NCBI GenBank assembly: GCA_003661105.1
Contig: QMVM01000119.1
Location: forward strand, 1 to 6,385
Reading direction: 5' to 3'
From: Methanosarcinales archaeon
GTDB taxonomy: Archaea; Halobacteriota; Methanosarcinia; Methanosarcinales; Methanogasteraceae
Length of the DNA stretch: 6,385 nt
Positions 1 through 5,269 of the stretch are shown piece after piece. The notes beneath the pieces are model-generated. The model was not told the origin of the DNA. It saw only the letters and a program-made list of their open reading frames with translations, and ran no database searches. A program made the translations under genes and the position numbers. Numbering within the stretch: the first letter of the stretch is position 1; each line of letters starts with the position of its first letter.

Positions 1-2
1 CG

Positions 3-86
3 GCAGACAACCTCGGGATCAATGGTGCAATGCTTGATGACCTCTTAGAGGTATACATCGTTGACATAGAGGGGAAGAAGGTATAA
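3..86 (+). CDS. C-terminal end of an unrecognised protein (5' truncated by window edge)
   Basis: The third forward frame is open from the window edge and gives 27 residues ending ...LLEVYIVDIEGKKV before a TAA stop. The mix of hydrophobic and acidic residues (GAMLDDLLEVYIVDIEG) looks like the end of a folded cytoplasmic protein with a final beta strand. The other two forward frames stop within the same stretch, at about 34-48. The fragment is too short to assign a family. It runs convergently towards the universal stress protein gene. Confidence 0.55.
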   Translation, partial: ADNLGINGAMLDDLLEVYIVDIEGKKV

Positions 87-116
87 TCATTGATAGCAGG
101 GGACCTGCATACGGTC

Positions 117-232
117 TCACTGCTTCACTATTTTTTCCAGATCTTCCAAAGCGGAATCGAGTGCTTGGAGGTGACCGATCCAACGAGTTCGTCAGAAACG
201 CGTGGGTTTGTGCTAAAATTGTGAATGATGAC
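117..232 (-). pseudogene. Possible frameshifted C-terminal relic of a coding region
   Basis: Two minus-strand frames together read like a normal protein end. One frame, open from 232 downwards, gives TNPRVSDELVGSV. About 60 bases further on, another frame gives HLQALDSALEDLEKIVKQ and a TGA at 117-119, a good amphipathic helix with a heptad-like Leu pattern. A single missing base near 170-175 would join them. There is no start codon or ribosome site, and a stop (TAA, 233-235) lies just upstream. What is seen is the frame-switch pattern; that it is a decayed gene is inference. It may equally be chance. Confidence 0.15.
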
Positions 233-265
233 TTACTCGATTTTTTGTGAAAAAAGACCACCTGT

Positions 266-315
266 GAACATGTCCGCACGCCGCGTCAAATCCGCCGCGG
301 TAACCGGACATGTTC
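266..315 (-). terminator. Hairpin plus T-tract terminator of the universal stress protein gene
   Basis: A perfect 11-base inverted repeat, GAACATGTCCG at 266-276 and CGGACATGTTC at 305-315, encloses a second stem (CCGCG 281-285 / CGCGG 296-300). It begins 7 bases after the stop codon of the minus-strand stress protein gene. Reading on along the minus strand, a run of six T follows at 250-255, then a second T6 run from the mirrored 241-255 A/T hairpin. Position, stem quality and the following T-tracts all fit transcription termination on the minus strand. It could also act on the convergent gene that ends at 86. Confidence 0.6.
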
Positions 316-321
316 CAGCAT

Positions 322-1251
322 CTACGCCACTTTCTTAATCGCAAGAACAGAACTGTGAACCTTTCTTGCGATCGTTTCCGGCGCGGTTTTGCGCATGAGC
401 CGCTTTAGCACGCTCTCATCCTTTGAACCCATAACGAGCAGATCGAAGCGCTGTTGTCTGGTAAGTCTTGCGAGTTCATCACTTTGCTTGCCAACCAGAA
501 CCTGCGAGCTTGCCGCAACTCCCCTATCGCGCGCGATATCTGCAATAGAGTCTGCGAGCGCCTGCCCTCGGTCCAACCGGTTCTCCTTCATCTTGTCAAG
601 CAACGTATCAGATGTCTTAACAGTCTCACCAAGACGTCTGCGCTGTCTTCCGGTCCCTGATGACGCGGCAGCCTCGGGCAGGTAAACAACCCGCTCTGTG
701 ACAAGCCCCTCTTCGAGGTCCACAACCTGAACTGCAGTCAGTTCGGCATCGTACCCATCAGCAACCTTTGCAGCGCACTGCGCGATGTTAACCGGGCTGT
801 CTGCTGCGACGAGGATCTTCTTGTAGTCGCCAGTGTCATGGTCAAGGTCTTTTACCATAAGCAGGTTGTACTTCGAGATGTTGAGGAGTCCTGCTGCACG
901 GTCGCTTAACCCCTGTCCTGTTGTTGCGCCGCGCGTACCTGTTATCAACATGTTCGGATTAATGTCCCGCGCAATCTTCATGATGTCTTTTGGCTGGTCA
1001 GTGGATGCCTTCTGTCGCACATCAGCGATCTCGACACCGTGGTCCGATGCCATGTCGCTGATTCTTGTAAGTCTGTCCTGAAACAGGTGTCGTGCAGCTT
1101 CGGTCTTGCGGCTGGAATCAAACCAGCGTGTGTTTCTAATCTCGGTTGCCACAAGCTCGGCATCCAGATGCTGTGCCATTGATATAGCGTGGCTGGCGGT
1201 GGCATCAAGATCAGATGCACCGTCGACCAGTAGTTGGAACTTTCGTGTCAT
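322..1251 (-). CDS. Tandem-domain universal stress protein (UspA superfamily)
   Basis: This 309-residue cytoplasmic protein carries two UspA-like alpha/beta domains, at about residues 3-134 and 143-307. Each opens with the family's first strand (FQLLVDGASD; KKILVAADSPVN) and ends with the typical strand-helix-strand pattern (NMLITGTRG...ISKYNLLMV; DLLVMGSKD...KVHSSVLAI). The ATP-binding signature G-x2-G-x9-G(S/T) is incomplete: domain 1 keeps G105-x2-G108 but lacks the spaced G(S/T), and domain 2 has only G275-S276. The protein may therefore be a non-ATP-binding or scaffold-type member. Domain 2 also has a long charged insertion around residues 185-235. The start is supported by a Shine-Dalgarno GAGGTG (minus strand, 1260-1265) eight bases ahead of ATG. 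The family is linked to stress resistance; the exact role here is unknown. It is transcribed divergently from the RHH-V4R gene. Confidence 0.85.
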   Translation of the reverse strand: MTRKFQLLVDGASDLDATASHAISMAQHLDAELVATEIRNTRWFDSSRKTEAARHLFQDRLTRISDMASDHGVEIADVRQKASTDQPKDIMKIARDINPNMLITGTRGATTGQGLSDRAAGLLNISKYNLLMVKDLDHDTGDYKKILVAADSPVNIAQCAAKVADGYDAELTAVQVVDLEEGLVTERVVYLPEAAASSGTGRQRRRLGETVKTSDTLLDKMKENRLDRGQALADSIADIARDRGVAASSQVLVGKQSDELARLTRQQRFDLLVMGSKDESVLKRLMRKTAPETIARKVHSSVLAIKKVA

Positions 1252-1373
1252 TTCTCTTGCACCTCGTGTTGTTTTTGTTCTGGTTTGTCAAGGGGCACTT
1301 TTGCGCGACCGTTCGCATTTCCAGTCTTTCGCGCAATCTTCGCGTCTCTTGCAATCGATACTCTGTAATGCCA

Positions 1374-1386
1374 CTTGCATATACTC
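1374..1386 (-). promoter_or_regulatory. Candidate TATA box for the universal stress protein gene
   Basis: On the minus strand this reads GAGTATATGCAAG, a plausible archaeal TATA element. Transcription would start near 1354 and give a leader of about 100 bases containing the GAGGTG ribosome site. A close copy of the element, GAGTATCGATTGCAAG, lies at 1348-1363, so the motif occurs twice 26 bases apart. This is a sequence-only prediction. Confidence 0.3.
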
Positions 1387-1421
1387 GATTGATACTAAAA
1401 ATTGAGGGAATGTCTTTTAGG

Positions 1422-1436
1422 TGTCAATGTGTGACA
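1422..1436. promoter_or_regulatory. Small inverted repeat TGTCA-N5-TGACA in the divergent promoter region
   Basis: Perfect 5-base arms (1422-1426 and 1432-1436) flank a 5-base spacer. It lies midway between the divergent stress-protein and RHH-V4R genes and shares the TGAC/GTCA core with the dyad at 1533-1545. It is a possible regulator site, but the arms are short and chance is not excluded. Confidence 0.2.
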
Positions 1437-1532
1437 AAAGCCGCACATTGTGGGTGGCCTATTGATACCAGATGCCAGATAGTGTGAATATCGTACAATA
1501 GTTGCACACTCCCACCCCACTGGTGGGTTTCG

Positions 1533-1545
1533 TGACCACGTGTCA
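1533..1545. promoter_or_regulatory. Dyad TGAC-N5-GTCA abutting an upstream TATA box
   Basis: TGACCACGTGTCA has TGAC and GTCA arms around five bases and contains the palindrome CACGTG (1537-1542). It touches the TATA-like ATTATATAAG at 1545-1554, where a bound protein could block or recruit TBP/TFB. Its role as an operator is inference. Confidence 0.25.
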
Positions 1546-1554
1546 TTATATAAG
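1545..1554 (+). promoter_or_regulatory. Candidate distal TATA box for the RHH-V4R gene
   Basis: ATTATATAAG is a good match to an archaeal TATA box. It would start transcription near 1578 and give a leader of about 55 bases with no visible Shine-Dalgarno. It is an alternative to the better-placed box at 1601-1610. Confidence 0.3.
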
Positions 1555-1600
1555 CTGCGGTTGTATCATATATCATGGGCGCTATGTTGTCCAAAAGTCT

Positions 1601-1610
1601 TTTTATAATA
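1601..1610 (+). promoter_or_regulatory. Proximal TATA box, leaderless promoter of the RHH-V4R gene
   Basis: TTTTATAATA is centred about 27 bases ahead of the ATG at 1633 and is preceded by a purine-rich CCAAAAGT that could serve as the TFB recognition element. With normal archaeal spacing, transcription would begin at or within a few bases of the start codon. No Shine-Dalgarno is visible in 1611-1632, which agrees with a leaderless mRNA. Confidence 0.55.
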
Positions 1611-1632
1611 CACGCCACATCGGGATTAGACA

Positions 1633-3096
1633 ATGGTGCTCAGAAAACATATCGCGCTTGAGGATGAACATCTGAAGAAGATAGAACCCCTCCTCGAAAA
1701 GCATAAGGGAAATCTCAGTGCCGCGATACGGGATGCCATCGACTTAACCGATGTCGCTCTGCAGTATTACGGCAGTGTTAAGGACGCCACATTCCTGATC
1801 GCAACGCTTCGGGAGATCAGGGAAGATCAGGCGATCGTTCCGAAACCGATCTTCGATTACATGCTTACGCAGACACAAGACCTTGTCATCGAAAAAGAGG
1901 TTCTGGATCATGTTTTTGACCCCTCCGAGGTGACAACCGTATCAGAATTCGAGGAAGCGATACGAAATCTCTGCACGGGCCTCTACTGGGACGCATTGAT
2001 AAGCATGACCGCGGATGACGATCAGAACCCATCAAGTGTCCATACAGAGATCAAGGGGATAGATGATGACAAGCGGAAGTTTCTTGCAGGGATCATCGGG
2101 TCATACATGATCTCCTTCTCGCTTGGGATAACAGAGATGCGCTCGCACCTCGATACACTCAAGATCGATTTTGAACAGAGAGCAAGCTCGAATGAAGCAT
2201 ATAACGATCTTTTAAAGAACGTTGGTTGTATGCAGGAGACTGTTAAGGAACTTCATGCAAAACCGGAATTCTGGAGATCATTGATTCGGGAGTACAGCGC
2301 GGCAAACTACGAGATCGTTGCGCTGCACCGGAAGTTCTACGAGGATCTTCTGATCGGCAAGGTGCCAAGAGCGATCATGACCTCCGAATGCCTCTGCGAG
2401 AAGTTGTCAGAGGATGTATCGCTGCAGGAGGTGCTCCTCGACCTAAAGCGCGTCGCTGAGACCTCGCGCATCGTCAACCGGATGGATATCGACGGCGAGG
2501 ATATAACGATACATCATGGCTACCGGAGTATGCGCGCGGTGGATCAACTGAAGAACATCTTTTTGTGTATGCTCGAATCGGCAGGACTCAATTATGATTG
2601 TCAGATCACCAGTAACGTGATTGCGCTGAAACACCAACCAGAGGTCGAGACAAAGATCAGAGAACTACTCGAGTATGTGGGTGTCAAGGATGTCTTTAAT
2701 GTGCCGTTACGCAAACTTTCATTGTTTTTGAAGGAGAAAAATATCAACTCTGACCGGCACATGCGGGTCTTTGGAAGAAGGATTGGTAGGCAGGTCGTAC
2801 ATACCTACGAGAAACAGTATGGCGAGGTCTGGACTGCTGACAAGTTTAAGGATGCGCTTGCACGGATCGATAAGATACCGGGGCGCGAGTCGGAGTGGGA
2901 TGTGAGGGGCAGTACCGCACATTACACTGTGAACAGATGCCCGCTTGCAGATGATGCCGAGGCGTGTCATGTCTGCAGGGGGATCTTTCGGGGTGCGATG
3001 CACTGTGCTTTCCACGGCATGGCTGAACTTGAGGTTAGGAAGCTCTTGAGCCACGGTGATAAGTACTGCGAAGTATATGTGCACGGTATCGGGTGA
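1633..3096 (+). CDS. RHH-domain and V4R-domain protein, putative ligand-sensing regulator
   Basis: This 487-residue protein has no signal peptide or membrane segment. Residues 3-45 resemble a ribbon-helix-helix DNA-binding fold: a short basic strand (LRKHIAL), a helix, a turn, then GNLSAAIRDAI. A long mostly helical region follows (about 50-280). Next comes an alpha/beta stretch (about 283-345, NRMDIDGEDITIHHGYRS...) and a C-terminal V4R domain (about 365-487). The V4R end shows its usual Cys-rich and Gly-rich pattern: C436, C445 and C448 (CHVC), G450-x3-G454, C458, and G475-D-x2-C479. V4R domains occur in BchJ-type tetrapyrrole proteins and in the methanogen redox regulator MsvR, and are thought to bind small ligands or metals. 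The combination suggests a one-component sensor, possibly redox- or ligand-responsive. Target and ligand are unknown. The gene appears monocistronic, with a leaderless promoter. Confidence 0.75.
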   Translation: MVLRKHIALEDEHLKKIEPLLEKHKGNLSAAIRDAIDLTDVALQYYGSVKDATFLIATLREIREDQAIVPKPIFDYMLTQTQDLVIEKEVLDHVFDPSEVTTVSEFEEAIRNLCTGLYWDALISMTADDDQNPSSVHTEIKGIDDDKRKFLAGIIGSYMISFSLGITEMRSHLDTLKIDFEQRASSNEAYNDLLKNVGCMQETVKELHAKPEFWRSLIREYSAANYEIVALHRKFYEDLLIGKVPRAIMTSECLCEKLSEDVSLQEVLLDLKRVAETSRIVNRMDIDGEDITIHHGYRSMRAVDQLKNIFLCMLESAGLNYDCQITSNVIALKHQPEVETKIRELLEYVGVKDVFNVPLRKLSLFLKEKNINSDRHMRVFGRRIGRQVVHTYEKQYGEVWTADKFKDALARIDKIPGRESEWDVRGSTAHYTVNRCPLADDAEACHVCRGIFRGAMHCAFHGMAELEVRKLLSHGDKYCEVYVHGIG

Positions 3097-3128
3097 GGTG
3101 TCTTAAGATCGTGCGATTTGAGCACACC

Positions 3129-3138
3129 CATATATACT
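3129..3138 (+). promoter_or_regulatory. Candidate TATA box upstream of the surface protein gene
   Basis: CATATATACT, within CCCATATATACTTATGG, lies 32 bases after the RHH-V4R stop and is the best TATA match between the two genes. Transcription would begin near 3160. If it drives the surface protein starting at 3573, the mRNA has a leader of about 410 bases that includes the nested inverted repeats at 3231-3312. A weaker candidate, AATATTTATC, lies at 3319-3328. Confidence 0.4.
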
Positions 3139-3230
3139 TATGGTTTCTACCCAAAATCTCAGATGACTGATATGTCCGGCGTGTCCTGATATTTGGGTGA
3201 ATTCAGCGTCTATTTTGAGAATGAAGTTAA

Positions 3231-3312
3231 AGCCATGGGGTTCGGAGGAGCGTCGAGTTCACCGCACTCTCCGGATTTGCGAACGTTCGTGAGTGCCCGC
3301 AAGCCCATGGCT
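3231..3312. repeat. Nested inverted repeats, possible RNA structure
   Basis: Three dyads sit inside one another. The outer arms are AGCCATGGG at 3231-3239 and CCCATGGCT at 3304-3312, a perfect 9-base match. The middle arms are GCACTC at 3264-3269 and GAGTGC at 3291-3296. Within the middle loop lies the perfect palindrome CGAACGTTCG at 3280-3289. An alternative pairing (CGGAG 3243-3247 with CTCCG 3269-3273) would compete with the middle stem, so two conformations are conceivable. Whether it folds as RNA is inference. Confidence 0.35.
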
Positions 3313-3572
3313 GCCGGAATATTTATCAACATTCGAACCAGAGCGGAAGCAGAGCGGGCGGGCGTGACCAATCGAAAATGGCGGGCGAGATCCCCCCACT
3401 CAGGAATAAACAGGCGGGTCAACTTATGGGATACAGGCACAATACCGGACAGAATGAAACGATTGCAGATGTTGCATCCGGCACGACAGATGCACACACG
3501 CTTGTGGCATCTGTCTGCGCCGCAGCAGCATCGGACGTGGACGCTCTGATCGGAAACGGTGGCGTAGGTGTG

Positions 3573-5042
3573 ATGAAAGTTAGTAGAAGCATCCGGAAAG
3601 AGTGGGACAGGGCGATCTTAATCGCTTTTGCTACTGTAATGCTTGTGGTTTGCATCTCGCCTGTCCTGACATCAGCAACATACATCCCGCCAGACCCCAC
3701 AGACCTTGTGAACACTACAGGTCGCTACTGGGTGAACTACACATGGCAGGCAGGGTCGGGATGGTACCTCATAACAGGCGAGGCGGATGGTGGATTTTAT
3801 GGCTACAACCGGACAGGTTCTTCGTGGCAGAGTGATAGTGGGATAGTAAGTGGTCTTCCTGATATCGGGACTTGTTCAGCGCCGACCGTCTTTCGGAAAG
3901 GTGATGAGTGGTATCTCATAGCAGGCGAAGCAGATGGTGGATTTCATGGCTACAACCGGACAGGTTCTTCGTGGCAGAGTGATGGTAGGATAATAAGTGG
4001 TCTTCCCGACGTCGGGAATTATTCAGCGCCGACCGTCTTTCGGAAAGGTGATGAGTGGTATCTCATAGCAGGCGAAGCAGATGGCGGATTCCATGGTTAT
4101 AACTGGACAGGTTCTTCGTGGCAGAGTGATAGCGCGATAATAAGTGACCTTCCCGATGCCGATCTTCCCGATGCGGCAGATCATTTAAAACCAACCGTCT
4201 TTCGGAAAGGTGGTGAGTGGTATCTCGTAGCAGGTGCGGGGGATGGTGGATTTTATGGCTACAACCGGACAGGTTCTTCGTGGCAGAGTGATAGTGGGAT
4301 AGTAAGTGATCTTCCCGACGTCGGGAATTATTCAGCGCCGACCGTCTTTCGGAAAGGTGATGAGTGGTATCTCGTAGCAGGTGCGGCAGATGGTGGATTT
4401 CATGGTTATAACTGGGCAGGTTCTTCGTGGCAGAGTGATGGTGTGATAGCAAGTGGCCTTCCTGATGCCATGGATGGATCAACACCAGCGGTCTTTGACA
4501 TGGGCGGCAACGTCACAGACTCATACAACATCAGTGTAAACGGGACCTGGTACAACGGCACCACAAACACGTTCATAAATGAGACCATCGGTTCAGGCGG
4601 ATGGTTAAACATTACGATATGGGCATGGAATACATCCGGCACCGGAACGCTCTCGGCAGTTTACATCAGCGATAACGTACAGGCGCCGAAAGACCTCCTC
4701 AGTACCTTTGGGCTTGTCGGTTCGGTTCCAACCGGCGGCAGCGGCGGCAGCGGCGGCACATATCCACCAGGATGGCTCGAGACGCCAACGCCTGCCGTGA
4801 CAGCGACGAAAGCACCAACACCATCGACGACAGCAACCGCGACATCTGCGCCGCCGGGCGAGTACGTGACAGCGACGAAAGCATCGACGAAGGCGAAACC
4901 CGCGGCGGCAAAGGCGACAGAGGCGGCGGCGGAAGGTACGGCGACAGGGACTGCGAAGAATGGATTGCCCGGCTTCACCGCGGTGTTCGTGATCACAGGG
5001 ATGCTTGCAGTCGCTTACGCGATGATGCGGCGGAGTGGGTAG
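3573..5042 (+). CDS. Secreted repeat (beta-propeller-like) surface protein with PGF-CTERM tail
   Basis: From ATG 3573 this is a 489-residue exported protein. A signal peptide has basic MKVSRSIRKEW, a hydrophobic core (14-32) and likely cleavage after TSA35. Residues 64-298 are five blade-like repeats with the core WYLIAGEADGGF.GYN.TGSSWQSD. Residues 313-365 form an Asn-rich module (NVTDSYNISVNGTWYNGT...) common in archaeal surface proteins. A Gly/Ser then Thr/Pro/Ala/Lys-rich stalk follows, and last comes GLPGF, a hydrophobic helix and MMRR (464-487), the PGF-CTERM signal cut by archaeosortase A and replaced by a lipid anchor. About 15 N-glycosylation sequons are present. The frame stays open upstream to an ATG at 3378, but that 65-residue extension would bury the signal peptide, so 3573 is preferred; its ribosome site (AGGTG, 2 bases away) is poorly spaced. 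Likely role: cell-envelope display or adhesion; ligand unknown. Confidence 0.75.
   Translation: MKVSRSIRKEWDRAILIAFATVMLVVCISPVLTSATYIPPDPTDLVNTTGRYWVNYTWQAGSGWYLITGEADGGFYGYNRTGSSWQSDSGIVSGLPDIGTCSAPTVFRKGDEWYLIAGEADGGFHGYNRTGSSWQSDGRIISGLPDVGNYSAPTVFRKGDEWYLIAGEADGGFHGYNWTGSSWQSDSAIISDLPDADLPDAADHLKPTVFRKGGEWYLVAGAGDGGFYGYNRTGSSWQSDSGIVSDLPDVGNYSAPTVFRKGDEWYLVAGAADGGFHGYNWAGSSWQSDGVIASGLPDAMDGSTPAVFDMGGNVTDSYNISVNGTWYNGTTNTFINETIGSGGWLNITIWAWNTSGTGTLSAVYISDNVQAPKDLLSTFGLVGSVPTGGSGGSGGTYPPGWLETPTPAVTATKAPTPSTTATATSAPPGEYVTATKASTKAKPAAAKATEAAAEGTATGTAKNGLPGFTAVFVITGMLAVAYAMMRRSG
3762..4466 (+). repeat. Five tandem 147-base coding repeats
   Basis: The repeat tryptophan codons begin at 3762, 3909, 4056, 4218 and 4365, giving a period of 147 bases (49 residues) except for one unit of 162. 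DNA identity is very high and mosaic. Bases 3785-3852 equal 4241-4308 exactly (68 bases), 4001-4064 equal 4310-4373 (64 bases), and 3875-3937 equal 4022-4084 (63 bases). The three matches use different offsets, so copies have been duplicated or converted more than once, recently. Units 2 and 3 share LIAGEADGG, while 4 and 5 share LVAGA.DGG. The Asn in the GYN.T sequon is preserved in units 1-4; in unit 5 it reads NWA and is no longer a sequon. Confidence 0.9.
4146..4175 (+). repeat. In-frame 15-base tandem duplication inside the third repeat unit
   Basis: GACCTTCCCGATGCC (4146-4160) is followed directly by GATCTTCCCGATGCG (4161-4175), 13 of 15 bases alike. It adds five residues (DLPDA twice) in the linker between blades 3 and 4 and explains why this unit is 162 rather than 147 bases. 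Confidence 0.8.
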
Positions 5043-5091
5043 GCGGCGGAACTAAGGATGGAGCGGGTTGTCGGCTCGCCTGCATCCCGTC

Positions 5092-5113
5092 TGCCGCGGG
5101 CAGGTTCGCCCGC
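5092..5113 (+). terminator. GC-rich hairpin after the surface protein gene
   Basis: Two overlapping stems are possible: TGCC-GCG-GGCA at 5092-5102, and GCGGGC (5096-5101) with GCCCGC (5108-5113) around a 6-base loop. A third pairing, GCCC 5108-5111 with GGGC 5119-5122, competes with the second. The element lies 50 bases past the stop codon. There is no immediate T-tract (the first T-rich stretch is at 5200-5206), so it may be an mRNA 3'-end structure rather than a true terminator. Confidence 0.3.
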
Positions 5114-5232
5114 ATTAAGGGCGATCAATGCAGGGAGCGGTTGTGAAGTGCGGTAGGATACACATCGACCACACTCGATTCTACCAGTTACCCGCACGGT
5201 TATTTTAAAGCAGGTTCGAGTGGGATTTCCGT

Positions 5233-5242
5233 AAAATTTATA
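5233..5242 (+). promoter_or_regulatory. TATA box of the ATPase gene
   Basis: AAAATTTATA lies about 32 bases ahead of the ATG at 5270, so transcription should start around 5262-5270, giving a leaderless or nearly leaderless mRNA. No Shine-Dalgarno is visible. A second AT-rich element (TTATTTTAAAG, 5200-5210) is an alternative box further upstream. Confidence 0.45.
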
Positions 5243-5254
5243 CTGTTGAATTAC

Positions 5255-5266
5255 GAGTATATACTC
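5255..5266. promoter_or_regulatory. Perfect 12-base palindrome at the ATPase start, candidate operator
   Basis: GAGTATATACTC is a perfect palindrome ending three bases before the ATG and overlapping the expected transcription start. A dimeric repressor bound here would block transcription initiation. The element also contains a TATA-like core, so part of the symmetry could be incidental. No regulator gene is adjacent. Confidence 0.35.
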
Positions 5267-5269
5267 ATA

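Larger units (their letters stand above)
3097..3572. other. 476-base region without a convincing gene
   Basis: Long open frames exist on both strands (about 3193-3549 forward from a TTG, 3210-3497 reverse, and the in-frame extension of the next gene from 3378), but they overlap one another. None has a ribosome site or a recognisable domain, and their Arg/Pro/His-rich composition looks like GC-driven chance. The stretch does hold a TATA box near 3129, a short hairpin (GTGC 3111-3114 / GCAC 3122-3125), nested inverted repeats (3231-3312) and a palindrome CGAACGTTCG (3280-3289). It may be a long 5' leader, a non-coding RNA or a degraded element. Confidence 0.4.

Noticed and set aside
1424..1633. 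Minus-strand open frame of 69 codons across the divergent promoter region
   Set aside because: It covers TATA boxes and dyads, has no ribosome site and no family resemblance, and its start overlaps the RHH-V4R start codon.
3330..3345. T-arm-like string ATTCGAACC suggesting a tRNA on the minus strand
   Set aside because: The flanking bases do not form a 5-bp T stem, and no anticodon arm or acceptor pairing is found nearby.
3193..3549. Forward frame of 118 codons from a TTG ahead of the surface protein
   Set aside because: Rare start, no ribosome site, Arg/His/Pro-rich tail typical of out-of-frame translation, and it overlaps the other frames. Kept only as part of the unexplained region.
4063..4485. 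Minus-strand open frame opposite the repeat array (His/Leu/Ser-rich)
   Set aside because: It is only the antisense reading of the five coding repeats; its own repetitiveness comes from them, and it lacks any start signal.
4661..4996. Minus-strand Val/Ala-rich open frame
   Set aside because: It is antisense to the low-complexity Thr/Pro/Ala stalk of the surface protein; the composition is a by-product of that.
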